A program made the position numbers and the translations under genes. Positions 17,128 through 25,412 of a stretch of DNA of 59,637 bases are shown piece after piece (position 1 is the stretch's first letter; each line of letters opens with the position of its first letter). The stretch comes from Paradesertivirga sp036399495 (GTDB lineage: Bacteria > Bacteroidota > Bacteroidia > Sphingobacteriales > Sphingobacteriaceae). The notes under the pieces are model-generated. The model did no database searches. It saw only the letters and a program-made list of their open reading frames with translations, and was not told where the DNA came from. The stretch is taken from assembly GCA_036399495.1 (NCBI GenBank), contig DASWMZ010000110.1, positions 1 to 59,637 on the forward strand, read 5' to 3'.

Positions 17128-17358
17128 ATGCCAGTTATAAGGATAAGATTTAATGGGAAGATATTCGCTAGGACAGTAATAAGAAACTTTCGAGGCTGGT
17201 ATATAATGACGTCTAAAGGCAAAGATTACATCTTTGTTAAAGATGAGTTCATGGATCTCAACTATGGATGGCATCTTTATGGTGATAATATACTTGAGGA
17301 AGGCTTTTTAGAACAGATAGCACCACAATTAGAAGAATTATCAACGCTTGGAAAGTAA
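17128..17358 (+). CDS. Small protein, 76 aa, first of a tandem paralogue pair
   Basis: Aligns by eye with the next gene: MPVIRIRFNGKIFARTV against MAIITLKHEGKVYQRRV, GWYIMTSKGKDYIFVKD against GIYIMHSKGLQYWFRKD, and NYGWHLYGDNIL against NNGWHLVNGTIL. Conserved YIMxSKG and GWHL motifs define a family I do not know. No signal peptide; basic N-terminus, acidic C-terminal helix. It is 8 bp from its partner. Confidence 0.65.
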   Translation: MPVIRIRFNGKIFARTVIRNFRGWYIMTSKGKDYIFVKDEFMDLNYGWHLYGDNILEEGFLEQIAPQLEELSTLGK

Positions 17359-17366
17359 ACACACTT

Positions 17367-17600
17367 ATGGCAATAATCACACTCAAGCACGAAGGAAAAG
17401 TATATCAAAGGCGAGTTGAGCGAAGTTCAGAAGGCATTTATATAATGCATTCAAAAGGATTACAATATTGGTTTAGGAAGGATGCTCATATAAACACCAA
17501 CAATGGTTGGCATTTAGTTAACGGAACTATTCTTCCTGATTTTATGATGGAATTGATTTCCCAAGAACTGGATAAGTTTAATAATTTAGTCAGCTTTTAA
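17367..17600 (+). CDS. Small protein, 77 aa, second of a tandem paralogue pair
   Basis: Diverged duplicate of the 17128 gene (shared YIMxSKG, GWHL and a final hydrophobic helix, MMELISQELDKFNNL). The short 8-bp spacing implies co-expression. Tandem diverged copies are typical of immunity-gene arrays beside polymorphic toxins, but no toxin partner is visible here. Function unknown. Confidence 0.65.
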   Translation: MAIITLKHEGKVYQRRVERSSEGIYIMHSKGLQYWFRKDAHINTNNGWHLVNGTILPDFMMELISQELDKFNNLVSF

Positions 17601-17651
17601 TGAATACATAAAGTATTAAAAAACTGCTAAATTTGAATTATCTAAGTACCT

Positions 17652-18068
17652 ATGAGTAGTCTATTAAATCCTATACTGGCCACCATCATTCTCTTCTGTT
17701 CTTTTACTTTAAAAGCTCAGTATGCTGAGTTCATTGGTTCAACAGAGCAGCAGATAAAAGAGAAATTGGCCAAGGACTATCCGATTGTTTATAAGGATTC
17801 TGTTGATCATGGACTGATTCCGGTTCTCACATTTGAAAATAGCGAGCATATCTCTAAGGCTTCATTCTATTTCTTTCCAACTTGCTACATGATCCGAAGC
17901 TGGGCACCTGTACGATTTTTAGATGCCTACATCAATATCGCTAATAGGAGGTATGAAAAGATCGGTGATAATGTTTGGAAGACAAGACGAGTCAAAGTAA
18001 CAATAGTGAACACCGGAAATCAGGTTTTAACAACTTTTACCAAGCTTCCATTAGGTAAGGAGATATAA
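17652..18068 (+). CDS. Exported small protein, 138 aa, with a broken copy at 22024
   Basis: A signal peptide ends at SFTLKAQ. The mature 115 residues read TEQQIKEKLAKDYPI, HISKASFYFFPTCYMIRSWAP and INIANRRYEKIGDNVWK, an alpha/beta arrangement with one cysteine. The same gene, frameshifted and without a signal peptide, occurs at 22024-22394, so the family was duplicated in this island together with the 3' end of the neighbouring HNH gene. No function recognised. It faces the HNH gene tail to tail. Confidence 0.68.
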   Translation: MSSLLNPILATIILFCSFTLKAQYAEFIGSTEQQIKEKLAKDYPIVYKDSVDHGLIPVLTFENSEHISKASFYFFPTCYMIRSWAPVRFLDAYINIANRRYEKIGDNVWKTRRVKVTIVNTGNQVLTTFTKLPLGKEI

Positions 18069-18135
18069 GTTTAGACTCCTCGGTCTAACAGAAAAGTCCT
18101 TTCCTTCAACCAAAGTGCCTCTTTTATATTATTTA

Positions 18136-19075
18136 TCATCTTCCAGATTTCGATCCATCTCGTGTCATCTTAGGCACGCCAGCCCTTCCCATGCCAGGAG
18201 TTATGTTGATATTTACTGTTTCAATTAAACCCAGCTGCTTTAATAGCTCCTTATTTAATTTTCTGGAAATAATTATGTTCCCTTCATCTGAGAATGATAT
18301 CAAATGCCTATCGAAAAGGGCATCCACATTCGGCGAAAGAAGTATACCATTTTCTGGATCCAACCTTTCTTGATCGTCAGATTCACTCCAGCTAACAATG
18401 TGAGAAGAAATTAATATCTCTTGAATATTGCAACCAGTTACTGGGCATTTCCCCGACCATTTTTCTAGAATCTCTTGCCGATAATAACCTTGACCCACTC
18501 TCGAGGTTATTAATCCTCTCCGTTCTGTTTCATTTGGCTTTTTAAAAATTCGCTTTCGTTTTTCTGAGACCTTACTTGTAAAAGCGTTTTTCTGAGATCT
18601 TTCCATTCCAGAAAACTTTGGCCTCCATTGATAAATTTTAAGCAAGCTCTCGTTTTCTGTAAGTTCATCGAACTGCCCAGCTTCAAATATTAAGTGAACC
18701 GGTTTTGATGTCTTTTTGTCAAACTCGAAATATTTTAATTCGCCACAGTAAACAAATGGTTGAGTTTTACTTTTGATCTTTGCATGTATCCTTGTAAATA
18801 AATGTATTTGGACTCTCCCGGTGGTAATATCTTTGATTGAGGGGGCGCCCATATGTTGACTTGGTTGGGAGTCCCAATGAAAATACTCCTTCAAAATAAT
18901 CGTTGAAATGAAATCTTTCCTCTTTGTTCCCTTTTACGAGATCCACAAATAGTAATGTTACTTTTGATTTTTTACAATAATAAATGCCTTCCCTAACCAA
19001 TTTTAAATTTGGTTCTTGAATCACTTCTGAAAGTTGATTTTTACTATACTTTTCTCCTAAAATCAGTTTATAAGC
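18136..19075 (-). pseudogene. HNH restriction-type endonuclease with DUF3427-like domain, frameshifted
   Basis: Two frames must be joined near 18890. The upstream frame (to about 19075) reads KLILGEKYSKNQLSE, YYCKKSKVTLLFVDL and ERFHFNDYFEG. The downstream frame continues with YFHWDSQPSQHMG, QIHLFTR and FVYCGELKYFEF, the pattern of the DUF3427-type recognition region. It then has GKCPVTGC, SSHIVSW, LDPENGILLSPNVDALFDRHLISF, the HNH nuclease site. One extra base (or two missing) breaks the frame. No ATG or GTG start is visible upstream, so the 5' end is also lost. Intact relatives are stand-alone HNH restriction enzymes or tails of helicase-type defence proteins. A remnant of its last 40 bp recurs at 22574-22610. 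Confidence 0.75.
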
Positions 19076-19265
19076 ATATAGTTAGTTCAATTAAAGCAAT
19101 TGAAGTGCCTAATGTACTAAAAAACATTATGAGCACCGATAGTTTTAAAGCAGTAGGATAATATACAATGAAACTGTTATCACTTCATATAGCTCATTCT
19201 CCCAACCTAAAGAATCTTGTTTGGCTCTTGAGCGAAGATATGGGCTATAAATTCTATGTTTGGGA

Positions 19266-20264
19266 ATGGAGATTTTCCCAACTCAATATTCTACACTATC
19301 ATCGGTAGCGTTAAAAGACAAGTTACAAGAGGTTTATGATCTAATTGATATAAGATGCAACCTGCATATTCGAAATGTAAGTGATACCTATCTTTTGGAG
19401 AATGAAACATATAAATACATCTTTAAAATTTATCGGGATTCGCATCGGAAGCTTAATGAAATAAAAGGTGAGGTTGACCTCCTAAACAAGTTAAGGGCGG
19501 CAGGTGCACGAGTTTCTTACCCCATAAAAGATATTGGAGGTAGCTATATTCAAGCATTCAACGCTGCAGAGGGCATCAGGCATGGTGTATTATTTTCTTT
19601 TGCCCCCGGTTCAGTGGTTTATTCACTTACTGACGAACAACTGGAAAAATTAGGCAAAGAGATGGCTTTAATTCACAACATCTCGTCTGATGTCCAAATT
19701 GACTTTTTCAGAAAAGAATATACCATCGATAATACTATTATACAACCTCTCGAAGTTCTTAAACCCGCTTTCAGCGAACTCGAAGAAGAATACAAATGGT
19801 TAAATAAGATGGCTGATACAGTAATCGCGAAGTTACAGCATTTTAATCTTCAAGACTTTAGTTACGGATATTGTCATTACGACTTTCTACCCAAGAACTT
19901 CCACTTTGATAAGGACGGAAATATTACGTTTTTTGATTTCGATTTTGCAGGTAAGGGCTATCTGGTTAACGACATCATGTCCTTTTATATTCATTATTTT
20001 TTTGAGGTAAGCGCGAATAAGATTAGTAAGGAAGAGGCGGTCCGAGCATTTAATGTATTTATAGAAAGTTATCGTACAGTAAGAACGTTAACAAATGAAG
20101 AACTTAGTACTATACCTTATCTTGGATTTGCATTTTGGGTATTTTACTTAGGCTTTCAGTTTGAAAATTTCGACGATTGGTCAAGTATATTCTTCAACAC
20201 ACAATTTATAAAAGGTCGGGTGGCACTAATTAAAAAGTGGATGGATAGTTTTGAAGGATTATAA
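19266..20264 (+). CDS. APH/homoserine kinase II-like phosphotransferase
   Basis: I use ATG 19266; an in-frame TTG at 19260 is less likely. The fold is the aminoglycoside phosphotransferase/choline kinase type. KYIFKIYR holds the ATP-binding lysine and EIKGEVDLLNKL the matching glutamate. CHYDFLPKNFHFD is the catalytic loop (HxDxxxxN), and ITFFDFDFAGKG holds the metal-binding aspartate. At 332 residues it has the usual length. Such proteins phosphorylate small alcohols: antibiotics, homoserine or choline. The substrate cannot be read off. It converges with the hydrolase pseudogene at 20259. The 100 bp before it contain a short out-of-frame reading frame from 19168 that I do not count as a gene. 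Confidence 0.82.
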   Translation: MEIFPTQYSTLSSVALKDKLQEVYDLIDIRCNLHIRNVSDTYLLENETYKYIFKIYRDSHRKLNEIKGEVDLLNKLRAAGARVSYPIKDIGGSYIQAFNAAEGIRHGVLFSFAPGSVVYSLTDEQLEKLGKEMALIHNISSDVQIDFFRKEYTIDNTIIQPLEVLKPAFSELEEEYKWLNKMADTVIAKLQHFNLQDFSYGYCHYDFLPKNFHFDKDGNITFFDFDFAGKGYLVNDIMSFYIHYFFEVSANKISKEEAVRAFNVFIESYRTVRTLTNEELSTIPYLGFAFWVFYLGFQFENFDDWSSIFFNTQFIKGRVALIKKWMDSFEGL

Positions 20265-21250
20265 TAATTTCTGCACATATGGCTCTAAAACTCTTCCATA
20301 GGTATGGGGTTCTATATTTGATAAGATTACAACAGCAGTTTGTTTCTTTCTGTTAAAACCTATAGATGCCCCACTACCCGCTGTTCCCCGTTGTGCCAAT
20401 ATGTAGAGAGTTGATGTGCATTCTCTGAGCCAGCCCAGCCCATGCACATCATTACTCCGGGTCGTATATCAGCTATTTTTTGAAATTGAATGTCAAGCGC
20501 AGGGTTCGCCACATCTAAATGGTATAATGCAAATTTTGACATATCTGCTGCCGTAGATATTATACCCACACATCCTTTTAATATACCTCCATCCCACACG
20601 TCCGTCACATTGCCATGTTGGTTAATTCCTTTAACAAGCTTAGTCTTCACTTCATCTTTATTAAAGGTAGAATCAGACATTTCAAGCGGTGTAAAAATCA
20701 TCCCCTTAACTAATTGCGAAAATTCGCGACCTGTTATTTTCGAAAGGGTGTAGCTAAGGACACCCGACCCAAAGTTTGAATATAAAAACTGTTGCCCCAC
20801 CGGGCTTTCTAGTTTAAGGCTCTGTGTCAAATGGCTGATTAGTCGCTCTTCAGTATAATTCAAATATGGATTTTCTTCTATGTAGTCGGGAAGTGAGAAG
20901 AAATCTGCTGGTAGTCTTGGCAATCCTGACGTGTGGCTTACAAGATGCCCCAGTGCGATAGACGGACTGTTTTTTAATTTAAAGCGTAAATACTGTTCAA
21001 TAGTATCATCGAGGTTAACCTGCCGTTTAGCCACCATTTGAGCTAATATGTTAGCAGTAAATGTTTTAGTTATTGAGCCTATTTCAAAAGCGCAATCTTT
21101 GTTATCCACTTCAATTATTCGACTCTTCTGTTTATTTAGGCCAATGAAATTTATGGATTTATTATTTATTAAAGCCATAGATACTTCCGTCCCGTCAGGC
21201 AGCGCAATAAGCTTAGCTGTAATTTCATCAATGATATTCATATCGCCCAT
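20259..21250 (-). pseudogene. Serine beta-lactamase-like hydrolase (class C/esterase type), one-base frameshift
   Basis: The frame from 21250 has the SxxK nucleophile motif (EIGSITKTFTA), HTSGLPRLP and the YxN motif (YSNFGSG). It stops at 20360, just at the third motif. In the next frame the protein continues GTAGSGASIGFNRKKQ and ends at 20259. Adding one G to a four-G run near 20383 (minus strand) restores HNGGTAGSG, equivalent to the KTG/HTG box. No signal peptide, so a cytosolic esterase or peptidase of the family is likelier than a true beta-lactamase. Either a recent frameshift or a homopolymer error in the sequence. Confidence 0.82.
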
Positions 21251-21323
21251 TGCGCAATATTAAAGAAAAAACACCTATCACATAGTTACGCTTCCTCCTT
21301 CCTGTTATCCAAAATCTGCTTCG

Positions 21324-21399
21324 AATGCCTTTTAGCTTTAATTTAAGCAGTTAATAAAAATTAAAGTTACCTCCATAAGTGATACTGCCTCCGATGTGG
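21324..21399 (+). repeat. Repeat copy B of the comM-associated repeat (76 bp)
   Basis: Over 76 bp it differs from copy C (22657-22733) at about eight positions, including the end ataagtgatactgc-NN-CCGAYGTGG, which in copy C is part of comM. The following sequence (aacgaggttgg) is not comM. It therefore looks like an older or internal attachment-type site. Confidence 0.8.
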
Positions 21400-21509
21400 A
21401 AACGAGGTTGGGTGACGATGATTATCTCATTGGTTCTAATTACTTTAGCAATAAGTTATGCTGACAGATTACCCAACAGGTAACACAATTCTTTTTCCGA
21501 CGTACAAGA

Positions 21510-21689
21510 ATGAAAGTGAAGCCAATTTTGAAATATGTTGGATTATTTCTAGTACTCTTAGGGACAATTCTTAATATTCAAATGTTTCTTCGTGAGGCGT
21601 GGCCAACATATCTATTCTTCATAATAATGGCAGTTGGATTTTTGCTTATTGCTGTTTCGTATTGCTTAAAGTCAAATAATTCCGGATGA
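21510..21689 (+). CDS. Small membrane protein with two transmembrane helices, 59 aa
   Basis: MKVKPILKYVGLFLVLLGTILN and YLFFIIMAVGFLLIAVSYCL are two hydrophobic helices joined by a short loop (MFLREAWPT), with a basic, polar C-terminus. A second, fragmentary copy at 13961-14021 preserves the same protein sequence, which supports coding. Family unknown. It overlaps nothing and is 23 bp before the next start. Confidence 0.6.
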   Translation: MKVKPILKYVGLFLVLLGTILNIQMFLREAWPTYLFFIIMAVGFLLIAVSYCLKSNNSG

Positions 21690-21712
21690 TTAAACGTATT
21701 AGTAGAATAGAT

Positions 21713-22088
21713 ATGCCTTGTTCAATCCTTCTCACTTTCCTCTTATTTTGTGTGAGCTCAAGCTTTGGACAACAGCCTCTGGTGCTTGAAAATATTGGGG
21801 GACATATCTCGTATGAAAAAGATACTAAGCTTGATTCTATTTTTACGATCAGTGAAATTATAGGAGTATCAATTACTAACAATTATGGAGTAAGAGTAAA
21901 AACCAAAAAGGAATTAGCTGATTTTATGATGCTTTTAAAGTATGCAAAAGCAACCGGGGGGCTTGAAAGTTAAACCAACGCATATTTCAATTAATCTGTT
22001 CTTTAAAAACAAAAGAAGGAACTATGTCTACGGCAACACAGGTTTTATTCACTTTGATGCGGGAACAGATAACAGAGCAGCAAATTAG
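21713..22088 (+). pseudogene. Exported small protein, frameshifted in a G run
   Basis: MPCSILLTFLLFCVSSSFGQQ is a signal peptide; the mature part reads KLDSIFTISEIIGVSITNN and KKELADFMMLLKYAKATGG. The frame stops at 21973 after a six-G run. Removing one G continues GLKVKPTHISINLFF, RRNYVYGNTGFIHFDAG and ends at 22088, where the broken copy of the 17652 gene begins. The continuation is too protein-like to be chance. Its 3' end may itself be cut by the junction. Confidence 0.65.
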
Positions 22089-22394
22089 AGATAAGCTAAC
22101 CAAAGACTATCCCATTGTTCAAAAGAATACTCATGATCATGGGTTGATTCTTACTTTCGAAAATCAAGATCATACTTCAAAAGTCAACTTCTACTTAACA
22201 TGGAAAACTTGCTATATGATTAAGGCTTCGGCACCGATTAGGTTTATGTCAGCTTACATCAATATAGCTAATAGAAGATATGAACGACTTAGAACGAACG
22301 TCTGGAAGCATCAGAACTTTGAGTTAAAATCACTCAATTTGGTGATCAGGTAATTAGCACTTTTAAAGTAATTGATAATAGTAAGGAGATTTAG
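22024..22394 (+). pseudogene. Broken duplicate of the exported-protein gene at 17652
   Basis: From about 22068 the sequence matches 17740-18068: EQQIRDKLTKDYPIV, SKVNFYLTWKTCYMI and INIANRRYERL. A one-base shift near 22325 moves the ending KITQFGDQVISTF...KEI out of frame. The 5' part, with the signal peptide, is replaced by the unrelated frame of the preceding gene. The junction is at a shared aacagagcagca. Confidence 0.8.
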
Positions 22395-22656
22395 TCGAGA
22401 AGAGCGATGCTAGGTATAGCTGCAAGTGTGGAGTAGTGAGAAGTACATACTAACCCTAGGAAGTATAGGTGGAAGTGTTGCGAATAGATACTGACTAAAA
22501 TTGATAAGCTATAAACTCAGCCAATTTAAATCCTTTTAGAGCATTAGATTTTCCGCCTATTTATATTTACCATCTGCTAAATTTCGATTCATCCAGTGCT
22601 ATCTTAGGCATGGTGGTTTGTGTTCTCGTAGCTAATAATATGCCCCGCCTTATTTA
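22395..22656. other. Short gene-free stretch with a remnant of the HNH gene end
   Basis: 22574-22610 is a diverged copy of the last bases of the HNH gene (18142-18175). Together with the preceding duplicate this shows that a block spanning the 138-aa gene and the HNH 3' end was copied. Nothing else is seen. Confidence 0.55.
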
Positions 22657-22733
22657 AATGCCTTTTAGCTTTAATATAAGCAGTTAAAATAAATTTAAAG
22701 TTACCTCCATAAGTGATACTGCGACCGACGTGG
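22657..22733 (+). repeat. Repeat copy C, at the island/comM junction (putative attachment site)
   Basis: The repeat runs without interruption into the truncated comM frame. The frame reads SISDTATD before VALVGGG, whereas intact relatives read ISDVALVGG, so a four-codon stretch sits between the ISD and VAL codons. Copies at 13911 and 21324. Confidence 0.7.
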
Positions 22734-23431
22734 CTTTGGTTGGTGGCGGAGCACACCCTCAACCAGGCGAAATCTCACTTGCTCATAATGGCGTTTTATT
22801 TTTAGACGAATTACCTGAATTTAAACGTACCGTACTAGAGGTAATGCGCCAGCCTTTGGAAGAAAGACGAGTTACAATTTCAAGAGCCAAATTTAGTGTT
22901 GATTACCCGGCTAGCTTTATGCTTGTCGCTTCTATGAATCCCTGCCCTTGCGGGTTTTATAATCATCCCGAAAAGGAATGTGTATGTGGCCCGGGCGTGG
23001 TTCAGCGATATTTAAGTAAGGTATCGGGACCATTATTGGATAGAATTGATTTGCATGTTGAAGTTACTCCTGTAGATTTCAATGAACTATCATCTGATAG
23101 AAAAGCCGAAGCAAGTTCCCTCATCCGCGAACGCGTAATAAAAGCTAGAGAAGTTCAAACAGTACGGTTTAAAGAAAAGACTGATGTTTATTCTAATGCG
23201 CAAATGAGTCCGAAAACCGTTCGTGATATCTGCAAGATAAATGATGCCGGTCAATTATTATTAAAACGCGCCATGGAAAAGCTAGGGCTGTCTGCCAGAG
23301 CTTATGACAGAATATTAAAAGTTTCAAGAACTATTGCTGATCTGGATGGCAGTGATGATATCAAAATCGAACACTTAGCTGAAGCTATTCATTACAGAAG
23401 TTTGGATCGGGATAGTTGGGCGGGTAATTAG
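22706..23431 (+). pseudogene. comM: ComM/YifB family Mg-chelatase-like AAA+ protein, 3' half only
   Basis: The remaining frame starts at the ISD-VALVGGG segment and carries the Walker B (GVLFLDELPEF), the sensor region (SMNPCPCGFY with the CGF/C cluster) and the C-terminal Mg_chelatase_C domain to HYRSLDRDSWAGN. Intact YifB proteins are about 510 residues; roughly the first 270, with the Lon-like domain and Walker A, are absent from this window. A GTG at 22730 is the only start-like codon. ComM helps branch migration of incoming DNA in natural transformation (family knowledge). Loss of its first half implies disruption by the DNA to the left. A terminator follows at 23519. Confidence 0.9.
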
Positions 23432-23518
23432 ATAATAATGAGTTGAGAAATACTATTGAGAGCAAGCAGGAGTTATAGTTAGTAATTATCCTCTCAAACG
23501 GATGTTTTCATAAGTATT

Positions 23519-23548
23519 AGCCAGGTCTTTTGATCTGGCTGATTTTTT
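23519..23548 (+). terminator. Terminator after comM
   Basis: Nine-base stem AGCCAGGTC/GATCTGGCT with a TTTT loop and one G-U pair, followed by TGATTTTTT, 90 bp after the comM stop. Confidence 0.75.
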
Positions 23549-23553
23549 AAGAT

Positions 23554-23832
23554 TTATTCGTTATTATTTCTGATAAGAGAGAGTAACGAATCAGGATCTC
23601 CCTTGTCTTCTTCCTCCTCTTTATCTTTATTCTTCCTTTTAAAAGGCGAAATAATTTCATAAAATGCTACTTCGGCAAATTTACTCAACACCTCAATCCT
23701 TGGTGCTATCTGTCCCGACTCAATCTTATGCAGCTCAATTTGGCTCATCTGCATTAATTTAGCGAAGTCGAACTGGCTGTAGCCAAGCTTTAATCTTACC
23801 GTTTTAATTTTTTTACTGAAATATTTTTCCAT
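23554..23832 (-). CDS. XRE-family helix-turn-helix regulator, 92 aa
   Basis: Residues 1-60 form a Cro/C1-type HTH: KIKTVRLKLGYSQFDFAKLMQMSQIELHKIESG is the recognisable helix 1 to recognition-helix run (given here in order, QFDFAKLM and SQIELHKIE being helices 2 and 3). A highly charged linker (KRKNKDKEEEEDKGD) and a short tail follow. It likely binds DNA as a dimer. The gene it controls is unknown. Its 3' end abuts the comM terminator. Confidence 0.85.
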   Translation of the reverse strand: MEKYFSKKIKTVRLKLGYSQFDFAKLMQMSQIELHKIESGQIAPRIEVLSKFAEVAFYEIISPFKRKNKDKEEEEDKGDPDSLLSLIRNNNE

Positions 23833-23889
23833 TACTGAAAAGAAGTGCAGATGTTTTATACACCTTTTTGCTTGTGTATACTAAGAGAT

Positions 23890-24006
23890 TATAAATTAAG
23901 TTACAGTACATCCCATTTAAGATATATAGCAAAACACCACAAAAGCAGTCCTAATATTCTAAAGGTACTAGCGTACAACATTTATGGCCTTGATTATTTA
24001 AACTAA
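23890..24006 (+). pseudogene. Possible 3' remnant of a coding gene (transposase-like tail)
   Basis: The frame reads YIAKHHKSSPNILKVLAY and GLDYLN before a stop, which looks like a protein C-terminus. There is no start and it overlaps the upstream region of the XRE gene. Weak support. Confidence 0.25.
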
Positions 24007-24017
24007 AATGATATAAA

Positions 24018-24050
24018 ATTTAAAGCTCCTGGTGGGCAGGAGCTTTAAAT
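24018..24050 (-). terminator. Strong terminator of the tRNA-like gene
   Basis: A perfect 14-bp stem (24018-24031 with 24037-24050, 5-nt loop), followed on the minus strand by an AT-rich ATTTTAT tract, 36 bp after the tRNA-like 3' end. Confidence 0.85.
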
Positions 24051-24085
24051 AACTAACCAATTATAAACCAATTTAACGAAAGGAG

Positions 24086-24194
24086 CTGTAGGGGAAGGAA
24101 TCGAACCTTCAAGGAGTGGTTAACTGTTGCCAGTCTTTCCAGATTCTCCGCCACCGAGACAAGGAGGTGTGTCTGCCTGTTTCACCACCCTACA
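24086..24194 (-). tRNA. Unusual tRNA-like RNA, class II, ~109 nt, apparent anticodon GUC
   Basis: Read on the minus strand: acceptor TGTAGGG pairs with CCCTACA (discriminator G, no encoded CCA). The D-arm is Leu-like (GTGAAACAGGCAGACAC). The anticodon arm is CCTCC-TTGTCTC-GGTGG, with one T-T mismatch. The T-arm is perfect (GAAGG-TTCGATT-CCTTC). The variable arm is about 40 nt, closed by GGAG/CTCC and holding an ACTG-GCAA-CAGT hairpin with a GNRA loop. GUC would be aspartate, which never normally has a long variable arm, and position 37 is U instead of a purine. So it may not serve normal decoding. The T-arm, acceptor and D-arm make a tRNA origin clear; the isotype is uncertain. Confidence 0.7.
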
Positions 24195-24337
24195 GTGTAA
24201 TTGACAATCATTTAAGTTGTTGTCTACTGCAAATTTAAAATAAAGTGATTTTTATTGCAAATTTTCTAACATTTTATTTTAATTATTGTTAAGTTTTTAT
24301 TTACTTAGACCATATTTAATATCTTTCAAAATTTTCA

Positions 24338-24811
24338 ATGGAAAAAAGAAGCCCAAATTTAGAAATTGACAATCTGGATATGCAGATTTTGGCACTACTG
24401 ATGGAAGATGCAACAATTCCTTATACCGAAATTGCCAAGCGTTTGATAGTATCAGGCGGTACCATACACGTGAGAATGAAAAAGATGCAGGATTTGGGCA
24501 TTATTAAAGGTTCAAATTTACTAATTGACGCACAAAAAATAGGATATGATGTATGCGCTTTTTTAGGTATTTATCTTGAAAAAGGTTCGATATATAAAGA
24601 TGCTGTTGAGAAGTTGAAAAAAGTTAAAGAGATTGTAGAGCTACACTATTGTACTGGTGCATACAGCATGTTCGCTAAAATCATCTGTCGCGATACTAAT
24701 CACTTACGGGAAGTTCTAAACGATAGCATCCAGGCTATTGAAGGTATTCAGCGTACCGAAACATTTATCTCACTTGAAGAAAGTATAAAACGCCAAATTA
24801 GCCTGGATTAA
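24338..24811 (+). CDS. Lrp/AsnC-family transcriptional regulator, 157 aa
   Basis: An N-terminal winged HTH (LDMQILALLMEDATIPYTEIA, then KRLIVSGGTIHVRMKKM) is followed by the RAM ligand-sensing domain (FLGIYLEKGSIY, VELHYCTGAYSMFAKIICRD, ETFISLEES). Standard length. Such proteins bind DNA as octamers and often sense amino acids. It is divergent from the tRNA-like gene (143 bp between starts), so its promoter region may also control that RNA. Its targets cannot be inferred. Confidence 0.92.
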   Translation: MEKRSPNLEIDNLDMQILALLMEDATIPYTEIAKRLIVSGGTIHVRMKKMQDLGIIKGSNLLIDAQKIGYDVCAFLGIYLEKGSIYKDAVEKLKKVKEIVELHYCTGAYSMFAKIICRDTNHLREVLNDSIQAIEGIQRTETFISLEESIKRQISLD

Positions 24812-24883
24812 AGCTCGGGAAGCATTTCTGAAAATCAGTTAGCTTACGAGCTGCCGAGTTTCTCTATTAGATGCTGATAACTA

Positions 24884-25225
24884 CTACCACCAGGGAAAAG
24901 TAGAAAATACTCTGTATAAATTGCTTATGGGCTTTTTGTTAATATCTAAGTAAACATTCTTACTGTTAATATAATACCCTTTCTTCCAGGTAAGATTTCC
25001 CTCATTTAAATTTGTCGTGTTTGTTCGTACCTGGCCGATAACCATCACCACGCGCAAAGTATCTACAACAGTATTCCCCAAAGAACTTTCGCCGTACCAC
25101 GGTGCTTTGCTTACATCAGGAACCACGTGTGTGGCGCTATCTATGGTAGTTATAGTGATTTTTTGGGCTTTTGACTCCAAAAAACTAGATAGTATAAGAA
25201 TGCAGAAGAGGTGTGAGCGTTTCAT
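24884..25225 (-). CDS. Exported small protein, 113 aa, unknown
   Basis: Signal peptide MKRSHLFCILILSSFLESKAQ, then a beta-rich mature part of 92 residues (KITITTIDSATHVVPD, TVVDTLRVVMVIGQV, LTWKKGYYINSKNVYLD). A conserved-looking GYYI motif and FSTFPWW end the protein. No family recognised. It stands alone between the Lrp gene and the polysaccharide locus, convergent with Lrp. Confidence 0.65.
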   Translation of the reverse strand: MKRSHLFCILILSSFLESKAQKITITTIDSATHVVPDVSKAPWYGESSLGNTVVDTLRVVMVIGQVRTNTTNLNEGNLTWKKGYYINSKNVYLDINKKPISNLYRVFSTFPWW

Positions 25226-25412
25226 TTTGTTTAACTAAATCTACTTTCAAATATAGTATTCTGGTTTGTCTTTAGGTAAGGCTAATCACAGTTGATTAAC
25301 TTGCACTTTTCAGATATCAAAAACTAAAATTTTGTAAAAAAGTTATGCAGAATATATATTAATTACAATCTTTTATGTAATCGTATATAATTTTTGTAAA
25401 TTATGCCCATCT

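Noticed and set aside
19168..19308. 46-codon frame before the phosphotransferase (MKLLSLHIAHSPNLK...)
   Set aside because: It overlaps the real gene out of frame and shows no motif; at most a 5' relic of a lost gene.
20259..21250. A functional beta-lactamase resistance gene
   Set aside because: The frame is broken before the third motif, and there is no signal peptide.
24086..24194. Plain annotation as tRNA-Asp(GUC)
   Set aside because: Asp tRNAs have a 4-5 nt variable loop and purine 37; the body here is Leu-like with a long variable arm.
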